From contig CAAFNI010000008.1 in the NCBI GenBank assembly GCA_900764215.1, positions 3,926 through 67,925 on the forward strand: DNA of 64,000 nucleotides, in the 5' to 3' direction. Positions 35,346-44,023 of this stretch are shown piece by piece. Source of the stretch: an uncultured Sutterella sp. GTDB taxonomy: Bacteria; Pseudomonadota; Gammaproteobacteria; Burkholderiales; Burkholderiaceae_F. How positions within the stretch are numbered: position 1 is the first letter of the stretch; each line of letters opens with the position of its first letter. Below the pieces are notes generated by a model. That model was not told where the DNA came from and did not search any database. It saw only the letters and a program-made list of their open reading frames with translations. The translations under genes were made by a program, and so were the position numbers.

Positions 35346-36440
35346 ATGGGTTTGAAGTGTGGCATCGTAGGCCTTCCCAACGTCGGCAAGTCGACGATCT
35401 TCAATGCGCTTACAAAAGCCGGCATTGCTGCCGAAAATTATCCGTTCTGCACCATTGAACCGAACGTCGGCGTCGTTGAAGTGCCCGATCCCCGTTTGAA
35501 GGCGCTCTCCGAAATCGTTCGTCCAGAACGTATTGTTCCCGCGGCCGTTGAATTCGTCGACATCGCAGGCCTCGTTGCCGGCGCCAGCAAGGGTGAAGGC
35601 CTTGGCAACCAGTTCCTCGCCAACATCCGTGAGTGCGATGCCATCGCACACATCGTGCGTTGCTTCAATGACGACAACATCGTTCACGTCTCCGGCAAGG
35701 TGGATCCGCTTGACGACATCAACGTCATCAACACGGAGCTTGCCCTCGCCGACCTCCAGACCGTCGAGAAGGCTCTCAACCGCTACAGCAAGCAGGCCCG
35801 TTCCGGCGGCGACAAGGATGCCCTCAAGCTTGTGCTCGTCCTCGAAAAGCTTCTTCCTGCTCTCAACGAAGGCCGCGCTGCCCGTTCCGTGAAGCTCACG
35901 CCCGAAGAGATTGCCGTCGTACGTCCGCTCTTCCTTCTCACGATCAAGCCGACGATGTATGTTGCCAACGTCGAGGATCACGGCTTTGAAAACAATCCGC
36001 TGCTTGATGCCGTTCGTGAATTTGCGGCCTCCGAACACTCTCCCGTCGTAGCCGTTTGCGCCAAGACCGAAGCCGACATCGCCGACCTCGACGACGAGGA
36101 CAAGGAAATGTTCCTCGCCGACATGGGCATGAACGAACCCGGTCTTGATCGTGTCATCCGTGCCGGGTACGACCTGCTCGGCCTGCAGACCTACTTCACG
36201 GCCGGGGTCAAGGAAGTCCGCGCCTGGACCATTCATAAGGGTGACACGGCGCCGCAGGCCGCCGGCGTTATCCACACTGACTTCGAACGCGGCTTCATCC
36301 GAGCCCAGACGATCTCCTATGAAGACTTCATTGCCTACAAGGGCGAAAAGGGAGCTCAGGAGGCCGGCAAAATGCGTGCCGAAGGCAAGGACTACGTCGT
36401 TCAGGACGGCGATGTCATGAACTTCCTCTTCAACGTTTAA
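35346..36440 (+). CDS. ychF: Redox-regulated P-loop ATPase YchF (Obg family)
   Basis: 364 residues, Obg-related P-loop protein that binds ribosomes and usually prefers ATP. G1 is GLPNVGKST (about 8-16), G3 is DIAGLV and the C-terminal TGS domain ([17 protein letters not shown]) is complete. The G4 motif, normally NxxE and linked to ATP preference, reads NVED (208-211). The Glu is therefore shifted one place and the fourth position is Asp. Apart from this the protein is ordinary and its place after pth is common. A clear terminator follows. Confidence 0.95.
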   Translation: MGLKCGIVGLPNVGKSTIFNALTKAGIAAENYPFCTIEPNVGVVEVPDPRLKALSEIVRPERIVPAAVEFVDIAGLVAGASKGEGLGNQFLANIRECDAIAHIVRCFNDDNIVHVSGKVDPLDDINVINTELALADLQTVEKALNRYSKQARSGGDKDALKLVLVLEKLLPALNEGRAARSVKLTPEEIAVVRPLFLLTIKPTMYVANVEDHGFENNPLLDAVREFAASEHSPVVAVCAKTEADIADLDDEDKEMFLADMGMNEPGLDRVIRAGYDLLGLQTYFTAGVKEVRAWTIHKGDTAPQAAGVIHTDFERGFIRAQTISYEDFIAYKGEKGAQEAGKMRAEGKDYVVQDGDVMNFLFNV

Positions 36441-36502
36441 GCATTGCGCCCTCGCACCCTGCCTCGCGGAGAAGGGTTCCAGCGCCTGAGTTTCATAATT
36501 GC

Positions 36503-36538
36503 AACGGGAGACCGCCTTCTAGGCGGCCTCCCGTTTTT
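36503..36538 (+). terminator. Intrinsic terminator after ychF
   Basis: AACGGGAG-A-CCGCC pairs with GGCGG-C-CTCCCGTT, arms within 36503-36534, and a T-run follows. Confidence 0.9.
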
Positions 36539-36592
36539 TCTTTCGTATCCCGTTATACTGACGGCATCCAAACTATTTGCCCCCATGCTGTC

Positions 36593-36964
36593 ATGGCCAC
36601 AACCTCCACCAAAAAGCGTCAGGAAATCGGAGAGCGTCTCCGTCACGAACGCGATCGCCTTGGTTATACCAAGCAACAGATTGCCCAGTTGCTTGGCGTG
36701 CAGATCCCCGCTTATGAACGCTTTGAGAACGGCGAGGACGACCCGGGCGTCTACCGCCTGCCTCGTCTGGCAGCCTGCGGCTTCGATGTCTTATTCATCA
36801 TCACGGCTGAGCGTCATGTGCCCGTGGCAGAGGAAAACGAGCTTTTATCTCGCTTCCGCGACCTCTCGCAGCGTGGTCGCGCGTCCATCTTCTCCACCAT
36901 GGATGCTCTAGAACGACTGGCTCCCAACCTCAAACAAGAATTTCGCCGCCGCTTCAAGAACTGA
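36593..36964 (+). CDS. XRE-family helix-turn-helix protein
   Basis: 123 residues. The Cro/C1-type helix-turn-helix is near the N-terminus: IGERLRHERDRLGYTKQQIAQLLGVQIPAYERFENG (about 10-45). The middle CGFDVLFIITAERHVPV is seen in phage-type and toxin-antitoxin-linked XRE proteins. No toxin or phage gene is adjacent. It has its own terminators on both sides and lies just upstream of ahpC. A link to that operon is possible but unproven. Confidence 0.8.
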   Translation: MATTSTKKRQEIGERLRHERDRLGYTKQQIAQLLGVQIPAYERFENGEDDPGVYRLPRLAACGFDVLFIITAERHVPVAEENELLSRFRDLSQRGRASIFSTMDALERLAPNLKQEFRRRFKN

Positions 36965-36971
36965 AGCTCCC

Positions 36972-36995
36972 ACCGCCGGAAGCGGCGGTTTTTTC
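36972..36995 (+). terminator. Intrinsic terminator after the XRE gene
   Basis: ACCGCCG (36972-36978) / CGGCGGT (36983-36989) with GAAG loop and six T. Confidence 0.9.
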
Positions 36996-37026
36996 CGCCT
37001 CTCGTAATAGTTTTTTACTTATTCGA

Positions 37027-37055
37027 TTGACAATGGCATAAAAGTTAGCTAACAT
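37027..37055 (+). promoter_or_regulatory. Sigma-70 promoter of ahpC
   Basis: TTGACA (37027-37032) matches the -35 consensus. After exactly 17 bases, TAACAT (37050-37055) serves as -10. The leader to ahpC carries a small hairpin TGAGAC (37071-37076) / GTCTCA (37089-37094). Confidence 0.75.
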
Positions 37056-37109
37056 AACCCCATCAACAAATGAGACTCCTTCTCACACGTCTCATACCGG
37101 AGTTAAAAA

Positions 37110-37673
37110 ATGTCCCTTCTGAACACTGAAATCCTTCCCTTCAAGGCTCAGGCCTATGCCAACGGTGAATTCGTCGAACTGACCGAAGCCTCCCTCAAGG
37201 GTCATTGGTCCATCGTCTTCTTCTACCCGGCCGACTTCACGTTCGTTTGCCCGACGGAACTTGAAGATCTCGCTGAAAACTACGCCGAATTCAAGTCTCT
37301 CGGCGTTGAAGTCTATGCCGTCTCCACGGACACGCACTTCACGCACAAGGCCTGGCATGAGAGCTCCGCCGCCGTGGGCAAGGTTCAGTTCTCGATGATC
37401 GGCGATCCGACCGCAACGCTCGCCCGTAACTTCCAAGTGCTCATCGAGGCCGACGGCCTTGCTGAACGCGGCACGTTTGTAATCAACCCCGAAGGCAAGA
37501 TCGTGATCATGGAACATCACGACGGCGGCATCGGCCGCGATGCCTCCGAGCTTCTTCGCAAGGTGAAGGCCGCTCAGTACGTCGCCGCCAATCCCGGTCA
37601 GGTCTGCCCGGCCAAGTGGCAGCCTGGTGCCGCCACCCTGACGCCGTCTCTTGATCTCGTCGGCAAGATCTAA
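37110..37673 (+). CDS. ahpC: Alkyl hydroperoxide reductase subunit C (peroxiredoxin)
   Basis: 187 residues, typical 2-Cys peroxiredoxin. The peroxidatic Cys is C47 in FTFVCPTE and the resolving Cys is C166 in GQVCPAKW. It reduces H2O2 and organic peroxides and is re-reduced by AhpF. CGGAG precedes the ATG. A consensus-like sigma-70 promoter lies about 55 bases upstream. The gene is followed by a hairpin and then ahpF, so AhpC is probably made in excess. Confidence 0.97.
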   Translation: MSLLNTEILPFKAQAYANGEFVELTEASLKGHWSIVFFYPADFTFVCPTELEDLAENYAEFKSLGVEVYAVSTDTHFTHKAWHESSAAVGKVQFSMIGDPTATLARNFQVLIEADGLAERGTFVINPEGKIVIMEHHDGGIGRDASELLRKVKAAQYVAANPGQVCPAKWQPGAATLTPSLDLVGKI

Positions 37674-37694
37674 CTTAAGAATCGGCTGATTCAG

Positions 37695-37730
37695 ACAGGC
37701 CGCAGACCCATACGGTCGCGGCCTGTTTCC
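37695..37730 (+). terminator. Hairpin between ahpC and ahpF, partial terminator
   Basis: ACAGGCCGC (37695-37703) pairs with GCGGCCTGT (37718-37726), plus inner GACC/GGTC. The T-run is short, so read-through to ahpF is likely. Confidence 0.65.
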
Positions 37731-37761
37731 TTATCCTCACAAGCGAACGCCCTCATCCATC

Positions 37762-39312
37762 ATGCTTGACGCCAACATCAAAGCCCAGCTTCAAAGCTAC
37801 TTCACCAAACTCCGCCGTCCCATTGTGCTCAAGGCCGCCCTTGACGGCTCGCAGGACAGCGCCAACATCGAAGCGCTCCTCAAGGAAGTCGCTGAGCTCT
37901 CGGACAAGATTTCCTACGAAATCGAGTCCGATGCCTCCGTTCGCCGTCCCAGTTTTACGGTCTCCCCTCAGGGCGGCCATGAGGGCATCCGCTTTGCCTG
38001 TCTGCCGATGGGCCACGAATTTACGAGCTTTGTGCTCGCACTTCTGCAGACCGGCGGCCATCCGGCCAAAATCTCCGATGAGCAGGCACGGCAAATCTCC
38101 GCCCTGGCAGGAGTGATGAATTTCGAGATCTTCATCTCACTCTCCTGTCACAACTGCCCTGAAGTCGTTCAAGCGCTCAACCTCATCTCGATTCTCAATT
38201 CGAACGCCAGCGTCACCATCATTGACGGCGCGCTTTTCAGAGACGAAGCCGCCCAACGCAACGTCATGGCCGTTCCAACGGTTTTCCTCAACGGTCAACC
38301 CTTCCTCTCCGGCCGTCGCGAACTCTCCGAAATTCTTGCCAAGCTCGACACCTCCGTCGCCGAAGCGGCCCAAGCCTCGATCAGCGCCAAAGCCCCTTTT
38401 GACGTTCTCGTTGTCGGCAGCGGTCCGGCAGGCTGCACAGCCGCCATCTATGCCGCCCGCAAGGGATTGCGCACGGGCATCGTCGCCGACCGGCTTGGCG
38501 GGCCGGGCAACGAAACAGCCGACATCGAGAACTTCACGTCCATCCTCAAAACGGACGGCACGGCGCTTGCCGGGAACTTTACGGCGCACCTGAAGGCTTA
38601 TGACATCGACATCATTACGCCGCATGCCGTTGCCAAGATCGCCCGCGAAGGCGATTTCTGGAAACTTGTACTGGAAAATGGAGCAGAACTCCGTTCCAAG
38701 ACTGTCATCGCCGCTTCAGGCGCCCGCTGGAAGCAGCTTGAGGTCCCTGGCGAAGAAGACTTCAAGGGGCGCGGGGTCGCCTATTGCCCGCACTGCGACG
38801 GTCCCCTCTTCAAAGGCAAGCGGGTTGCAGTCGTCGGCGGCGGCAACTCAGGCGTCGAGGCCGCCATCGACCTTGCAGGCATCGCCTCCTCCGTCGTGCT
38901 TCTGCAGCGGGGCTCGGAACTTACAGCCGACAAGGTGCTTCAGGAAAAGCTCCGCTCGCTACCGAACGTCACTGTCAAGTTCCGCGCCTGCACCTCAAAG
39001 CTCACGGGCGAAGAAAAGCTGGAAAAGCTCCACTACCTCAATCGTGAAACAGGCGAAACCGAATCCTTGGACGTTGATGGCTGCTTCGTTCAGATCGGCC
39101 TCAAGCCCAATACCGAGTGGCTTGACGGTGTTGCCGAACTCAATGCCTACGGAGAGATCGCGGTCTCAGACCGTTGCACGACCTCGGCCCCCGGTCTCTT
39201 TGCCGCTGGCGACTGCACTTCCGTCCCCTACAAGCAAATCGTCATCGCTCTTGGCGAAGGCGCCAAAGCCTCTCTGAGTGCTTTTGACTACCTGATTCGA
39301 CAAGGTGCCTGA
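37762..39312 (+). CDS. ahpF: Alkyl hydroperoxide reductase subunit F
   Basis: 516 residues, FAD flavoprotein that passes electrons from NADH to AhpC. The N-terminal tandem thioredoxin-like domain has its redox pair in LSCHNCPEVV. FAD (VVGSGPAGCTAAIYAARKG) and NADH (VVGGGNSGVEAAIDLAG) Rossmann sites follow, with the thioredoxin-reductase-like centre CPHC near GPLFKGK. The late block FAAGDCTSVPYKQI binds FAD. All redox centres are present, giving a full AhpCF system. Confidence 0.97.
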   Translation: MLDANIKAQLQSYFTKLRRPIVLKAALDGSQDSANIEALLKEVAELSDKISYEIESDASVRRPSFTVSPQGGHEGIRFACLPMGHEFTSFVLALLQTGGHPAKISDEQARQISALAGVMNFEIFISLSCHNCPEVVQALNLISILNSNASVTIIDGALFRDEAAQRNVMAVPTVFLNGQPFLSGRRELSEILAKLDTSVAEAAQASISAKAPFDVLVVGSGPAGCTAAIYAARKGLRTGIVADRLGGPGNETADIENFTSILKTDGTALAGNFTAHLKAYDIDIITPHAVAKIAREGDFWKLVLENGAELRSKTVIAASGARWKQLEVPGEEDFKGRGVAYCPHCDGPLFKGKRVAVVGGGNSGVEAAIDLAGIASSVVLLQRGSELTADKVLQEKLRSLPNVTVKFRACTSKLTGEEKLEKLHYLNRETGETESLDVDGCFVQIGLKPNTEWLDGVAELNAYGEIAVSDRCTTSAPGLFAAGDCTSVPYKQIVIALGEGAKASLSAFDYLIRQGA

Positions 39313-39335
39313 CGATCAGGAGCGTCTTCTCCTTG

Positions 39336-39369
39336 AGAGGGTGCAGGCTTCCGCCCGCACCCTCTTTTT
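39336..39369 (+). terminator. Intrinsic terminator after ahpF
   Basis: AGAGGGTGC (39336-39344) / GCACCCTCT (39357-39365), then TTTTG. Confidence 0.85.
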
Positions 39370-39413
39370 GTGGCAAACTTGTTCGCGCAAAGACTCAAAG
39401 AGAGGATTCCGCC

Positions 39414-41603
39414 ATGCGCTATGTGCGCTCACTCCTGCTAGCCCTCACCACGTTCGCATTCTTCCTGTTGGTGCTTGTCGCCGGACTCTACGCCTTCATT
39501 ACGCCTGAACGCGTTTCGGCTCGCATGACCGGTACGCTTTCACAGCACCTCGGGCTCACGATCAAAATGACCGGCCTGCGCATCGACACCCGCTTGCCGA
39601 ACCTGAAATTCACAATCACGGATGCTGATCTCGCAGGTGCCGGCGGTGCTGTTCGCGGCAGCGTTCCCACCGCAACTATCACGCTTCACCCACTGGCACT
39701 CTTCACTCGTAGTCCGCGCATATCCGAAATCACAATCTCAGACGCCTCACTTACCTTCGGCGACACATCTCCCGAAGACGTCCGAAACTGGATTGAAAGC
39801 ACGATCAAGCCTCTCGCCTTCGATGTCGAACGCCTCGTCGTCCACAGAGGCGCCGTCTACCTTTCCTCCCGTCAAACAGGTTCCGAACCTTGGGCGTACA
39901 TCAACAATGCCTCCGCTTCGATCAGCAACCTGAGCGAAGCGGGAGCGGCGTACAGCCTCTCAGGCGTCATCAAGCTGCCCGAAATGCTCGGAAGCGCCAA
40001 TCTTCGAGGCATCACCGACTGGTCGCAAGGGCTCCTTGCCGCCAAATCCGAGCAACTCTCAGCAACCTTCAAAGGTGAAGTTCGCGGTCGACGCACCGAA
40101 TTCTCCGGACGCGCCGACAAAATTGCTCTCACACGCAGCAGTTCTTCACTCGCCAACCTCTCCGTTTCCTTGAAGTGTTCAGATGACGCCCTGCTCGAGC
40201 TTTCCGCACCGTCTCTGACGATCGACGGACATGTGCTTGACGCCCCCGCTCTGTCAGCTGCCCTCACCCTGACATCTGCCGACGGCGTCCGCACCTTGAC
40301 CGCCTCCACAGTCCTCAAGGCTGACTTCTTCGAACGTCGCTTCGACATACCGGCCATTTCCGTTTCCGGACAAGAACGGCTCTCCGGCGCACAAGCCTCC
40401 TCCAGCACCGGCACTCTCACTGGTCGACTGTTCTGGAACGCCGCCAACGGCGAAGGCCGTGCAGAACTCAACGGCACTCTTCAAGGCGCATCCGCCACAT
40501 TGGACCTATCCCTCTCGAACGCCGTGCCGTTTACAGCTGACCAAGCGCTCTTCCCGCACAGATTTGCTGCGATCCCCCGCATCTCCGGGCGGGTTGTTTT
40601 GGGAGAAATTCCTCTTAGGACAATCATCAACCTAGCGAACTCCGCGACACTCCTGCATGACGTTGACACCTCCATAGACTTCAACATCATGCTTAAGGCG
40701 CCCTACATCGGCGGACACGAAACTTCCGGACGCCTTGTAGCAGGCGCTGGCAAGGCCTTCGTGATCGACGGCGGACTCAAGCTTGCCAACGCCGTCATCC
40801 CCTTTGACGCCGAATGCGACTCCGATGGCGTTTGGCGGCTTCGCAGCAATTGGCGAAACGCTGAAGCCCGCGATCTGTTACCTTCCATTCTGAACGGCCC
40901 GATCTCCGGGACGCTTGAGGCCTGCGGCCTTCTCAAGGATGCCTCCCAAACCACCGCCTCAATCAGGCTCGAAGCCCGCAACGGAGAATTTCACGGAGCC
41001 GATCTCGAACTAGCCTCGAAGATCATGCATGATGTCCAGCCTGAGGCGCTTCCCACCGGCGCCTTCCTGCGCAGCAGTCGCACTGCCTTCACCACGCTCT
41101 CATGCAATCTTGGTCTCGACAATGGCGTCTGGACCATTGCCAACGGCGAAGCTGAAGGCAAACACTGGAAGAGCTTCTTTACAGGGGCGTACGGACATAT
41201 CGACACCCGAATCGACTTCAGTGCCGACAACGGTGCGGCCTTCTTCACGATGCCGGCGCGCATTCAAACGGATCCCGTTCTCTGGACGCCCGATTGGAGG
41301 GCTGCTCTGACTTCAGCGCTCGAACATGTCGGCGAACTTCCCTGGTCGATCGACAATCTGCAAGAACGCCTCCGCCAGGGACTTGAAAATTGGTGGAACA
41401 ACCTTGACGCTTCCGAATTCAAGCTGCCTGAATTCGATGCCCAGGATTTCAGCCTGCCCGACTTCACGCTGCCGAAGATCGAGCTTCCCGAATGGGCAAA
41501 CAAGTTCCTCGGCAAGGAAATGGCGCCGAAGAATCCGGCGCCCGCCACTGCGACTGACAAGCTCGATCAGAAGCCCGTCGCTCTCATCGCCGCTTCCACC
41601 TGA
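39414..41603 (+). CDS. AsmA-like envelope protein
   Basis: 729 residues. One N-terminal membrane helix (about 5-28) anchors a long periplasmic region rich in short beta-strands. The first part (FITPERVSARMTGTLSQHLG) is like AsmA and related bridge-like lipid transfer proteins. The C-terminal 100 residues hold Pro/Asp/Phe/Leu-rich repeats (KLPEFDAQDFSLPDFTLPK). Such proteins help outer-membrane phospholipid homeostasis. ATG 39414 has GAGGA upstream; a frame from 39333 crosses the ahpF terminator and was rejected. It overlaps the converging ferredoxin gene by 37 bases. Confidence 0.8.
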   Translation: MRYVRSLLLALTTFAFFLLVLVAGLYAFITPERVSARMTGTLSQHLGLTIKMTGLRIDTRLPNLKFTITDADLAGAGGAVRGSVPTATITLHPLALFTRSPRISEITISDASLTFGDTSPEDVRNWIESTIKPLAFDVERLVVHRGAVYLSSRQTGSEPWAYINNASASISNLSEAGAAYSLSGVIKLPEMLGSANLRGITDWSQGLLAAKSEQLSATFKGEVRGRRTEFSGRADKIALTRSSSSLANLSVSLKCSDDALLELSAPSLTIDGHVLDAPALSAALTLTSADGVRTLTASTVLKADFFERRFDIPAISVSGQERLSGAQASSSTGTLTGRLFWNAANGEGRAELNGTLQGASATLDLSLSNAVPFTADQALFPHRFAAIPRISGRVVLGEIPLRTIINLANSATLLHDVDTSIDFNIMLKAPYIGGHETSGRLVAGAGKAFVIDGGLKLANAVIPFDAECDSDGVWRLRSNWRNAEARDLLPSILNGPISGTLEACGLLKDASQTTASIRLEARNGEFHGADLELASKIMHDVQPEALPTGAFLRSSRTAFTTLSCNLGLDNGVWTIANGEAEGKHWKSFFTGAYGHIDTRIDFSADNGAAFFTMPARIQTDPVLWTPDWRAALTSALEHVGELPWSIDNLQERLRQGLENWWNNLDASEFKLPEFDAQDFSLPDFTLPKIELPEWANKFLGKEMAPKNPAPATATDKLDQKPVALIAAST

Positions 41604-41854
41604 TTCCTGAGCTCGAGGCGGCGATGCTTTTCCATCAGCATTTCGCGGCTTTCCGGACGGTGAGGATTTAAAACGATGCATTCGCTCACCGGGCAAAGCT
41701 CCCGACACCTGGGGGCATCAAAAAAGCCAATGCACTCCGTACAACGTCCGCCGCGGATTCGAAAAAAACCATCGTCATCCACTATGGCCTCATTCGGACA
41801 TTCTGGCAAACAAACGCCGCAGGAAATGCATTCGTCGGTAATCATCAGCGCCAT
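41567..41854 (-). CDS. YfhL-family 2[4Fe-4S] ferredoxin
   Basis: 95 residues. The first cluster motif is C9-x2-C12-x2-C15-x3-C19-P. The second is C38-x2-C41-x8-C50-x3-C54-P; the eight-residue loop between its second and third Cys is typical of YfhL/Alvin-type ferredoxins. ATG 41854 was chosen because AAGGAG lies six bases upstream; the ATG at 41857 is only three bases away. It begins right after the coaD stop on the same strand, as in many Betaproteobacteria. Its 3' end overlaps the AsmA-like gene. Confidence 0.93.
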   Translation of the reverse strand: MALMITDECISCGVCLPECPNEAIVDDDGFFRIRGGRCTECIGFFDAPRCRELCPVSECIVLNPHRPESREMLMEKHRRLELRNQVEAAMRATGF

Positions 41855-41857
41855 CAT

Positions 41858-42349
41858 CTACTCCTTCTTGTCAGCGCAGGCTTCAATCAACGCCTCCAGC
41901 ACATCCGGCGTCACAAAGCGGGCGGCGTCCTCTGGAGAAAGCTGCGCAATCTCTCGTACAAAAGTTCCGCTCACGAATTGGAACTGATCCGAAGGTGTCA
42001 GAAAAATCGTCTCCACATCAGGCATCAACTGCCGATTCATGCCTGCCATCTGAAATTCATATTCGAAGTCGCTCACGGCCCGAGCCCCTCTAATGATCAC
42101 TTGAGCACCGTTCACAGCAACAAAATCCTTCAGCAACCCATTGAAAGACATCACCGTCACGTTTTCAAACTGTCCACAAAGCCCTCGGGCAAGCCTCACC
42201 CGTGTGTCGAGCGAGAGCAGCGGACGCTTCTTGCGGCTTTCAGCCACCCCCACGACAACGTGTTCAAAGATGCGAGAGGCACGACGCACGAGATCGACAT
42301 GCCCGTTCGTCATGGGATCGAACGTTCCAGGATAAACCGCCGTCGTCAT
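41858..42349 (-). CDS. coaD: Phosphopantetheine adenylyltransferase
   Basis: 163 residues. It forms dephospho-CoA from ATP and phosphopantetheine. The nucleotidyltransferase motif is [14 protein letters not shown] with T14-N-G-H17, and the late ISSTxxR-type region reads [13 protein letters not shown]. It overlaps rsmD by four bases (42346-42349) and the ferredoxin gene starts directly after its stop. Three genes thus form a minus-strand operon rsmD-coaD-ferredoxin. Standard length. Confidence 0.96.
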   Translation of the reverse strand: MTTAVYPGTFDPMTNGHVDLVRRASRIFEHVVVGVAESRKKRPLLSLDTRVRLARGLCGQFENVTVMSFNGLLKDFVAVNGAQVIIRGARAVSDFEYEFQMAGMNRQLMPDVETIFLTPSDQFQFVSGTFVREIAQLSPEDAARFVTPDVLEALIEACADKKE

Positions 42350-43038
42350 TTTCTGCTCCTCTTCTCTTTCCTTGACGGACGAGTCAGCCCCGCCATGACG
42401 CTGCCGGCTTTTGCCAGCAGCTCAAAGCGCACCGCGCCTGCGCTACCCGAGCGCACGCGCACGACGCCCAGTGACTCAAGCGCTTCGTCGCTCAGAAGCT
42501 CCTCAGGCGACTCCACATAAAGAAGACCTTCATTCTTCAAAGCATTGAGCGCCGCCCGCGCCGCCTTCACCTGCATGTCAAGGCCAAAGGGAGGATCAAT
42601 GAAAATAACGTCGTAGCAGCGTGGGACATCCTGCAAAAAACGGAAGGCATCAGCCACATAGGCCTTCTTGTGCTCATCGCCCCCCAGACGCACAAGCACC
42701 TGACGGATGCCGGCAATGCCCGGACGGTGAATGTCAAGCCAGTCAACATGATCGGCTCCTCGACTCGCGGCCTCTAACCCCATGGCGCCGGACCCGGCAA
42801 ACATGTCCAGTACATCACGCCCTTCAAAGGTTCCAAAGAGGTGAGTCAACCAATCAAAAACCGTCTCCCTCACGCGCTCGGAAGTCGGCCGAAGCCCTTC
42901 GGCACAAGCTACGGTCACCACGCTGCGCTTCCACCTGCCGGACACAATTCGTACGCTTCCCGCTCCCCTAACGGGGGCGGGCGTTGCTAAACTTGAGTTA
43001 CTTGCGCCCAGGCGCCTTGAATTCTTTCGAACTGCCAT
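42346..43038 (-). CDS. rsmD: 16S rRNA (guanine(966)-N2)-methyltransferase
   Basis: 230 residues. The SAM-binding motif I is [20 protein letters not shown] and the catalytic N-methyltransferase motif is IDPPFG. The conserved N-terminal block [10 protein letters not shown] starts only at about residue 29, so the first 28 residues are an extension. ATG 43038 is the only ATG near. It stands just nine bases from the divergent ftsY start. The stop overlaps coaD. Confidence 0.94.
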   Translation of the reverse strand: MAVRKNSRRLGASNSSLATPAPVRGAGSVRIVSGRWKRSVVTVACAEGLRPTSERVRETVFDWLTHLFGTFEGRDVLDMFAGSGAMGLEAASRGADHVDWLDIHRPGIAGIRQVLVRLGGDEHKKAYVADAFRFLQDVPRCYDVIFIDPPFGLDMQVKAARAALNALKNEGLLYVESPEELLSDEALESLGVVRVRSGSAGAVRFELLAKAGSVMAGLTRPSRKEKRSRK

Positions 43039-43047
43039 TAGAGAAAT

Positions 43048-43998
43048 ATGACTGGATCTTCCGAGGGATGGTTTTCCCGATTAAAAAATGGTCTTGCCAG
43101 AACGCGCGTCAATATCGTCGGCCTTTTTTCTGGCGGCGTGATCGACGACGACTTTCTTGAAGAGCTCGAATACGCACTGATCACAGCCGACGTCGGCGTG
43201 CAGGCATCGACTCGTATCCTACAACGTTTGCGCGACACCATTAAGCTCAAGGGCCTTAAAACGCAAGACGAGGTGCGTCTCGCACTTCGCGATGAAATTG
43301 CGCGCATGCTTGCGCCCGCACAGCGCGAGCTCGACATCGAACAGGCTCATCCGCTCGTCATCATGATGACGGGCGTCAACGGCGCAGGCAAGACCACTTC
43401 CATCGGAAAGATCTCCAAGTACCTTAGTCAGCGCGGTAAAACCGTGCTTCTCGCCGCAGGCGACACATTCCGTGCCGCGGCCCGCGAACAGCTCGCCGTC
43501 TGGGGCGAACGCAACAAGGTTGAAGTCATAGCCCAGCAAGGCGGAGATCCGGCGGCCGTCGTCTTCGACGCCGTGAGCGCCGGCAAGGCGCGCGGCACCG
43601 ACGTCGTCATCGCCGACACCGCAGGCCGTCTACCCACCCAAATCAACCTCATGGAAGAGTTGCGACGCATTCGCCGCTCTCAAGACAAGGCCATGTCCGG
43701 CGCCCCTCACGAGGCGATACTCGTCGTGGATGGCACCAACGGCCAGAACGCGCTCACTCAGGTTAAGGCCTTCGATGCCGCAGTCGGGCTCACAGGCCTC
43801 ATCGTCACGAAACTTGACGGCACCGCCAAGGGCGGCGTGCTTGTCGCCATTACACAAATGCGTCCGGAAAATCCTTTGCCGATTTACTTCATCGGCGTAG
43901 GTGAAGCCATCGACGACCTGCAACCTTTCAATGCCGTTCAGTTCGCCAATGCGCTCGTCGGACTTGATCCCAACACTCCCGCTACAGCCCCGGAATAA
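43048..43998 (+). CDS. ftsY: Signal recognition particle receptor FtsY
   Basis: 316 residues, NG-domain GTPase. It docks SRP-ribosome complexes at the membrane. G1 is GVNGAGKTTSIGK, the DTAGR motif is present and the G4 motif is TKLDG. The N-terminal acidic A domain of E. coli is almost missing; the protein begins close to the membrane-binding helix (GWFSRLKNGLARTR). No full ribosome site is seen. The start is only nine bases from the divergent rsmD start, so its promoter must overlap rsmD or the start is leaderless. Confidence 0.95.
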   Translation: MTGSSEGWFSRLKNGLARTRVNIVGLFSGGVIDDDFLEELEYALITADVGVQASTRILQRLRDTIKLKGLKTQDEVRLALRDEIARMLAPAQRELDIEQAHPLVIMMTGVNGAGKTTSIGKISKYLSQRGKTVLLAAGDTFRAAAREQLAVWGERNKVEVIAQQGGDPAAVVFDAVSAGKARGTDVVIADTAGRLPTQINLMEELRRIRRSQDKAMSGAPHEAILVVDGTNGQNALTQVKAFDAAVGLTGLIVTKLDGTAKGGVLVAITQMRPENPLPIYFIGVGEAIDDLQPFNAVQFANALVGLDPNTPATAPE

Positions 43999-44023
43999 TC
44001 AATTTGGAATTGGAGCATACAAG

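Noticed and set aside
37007..37040. OxyR-like ATAG-N7 half-sites upstream of ahpC
   Set aside because: The two half-sites are four bases apart rather than seven and match poorly, so I do not call an OxyR site.
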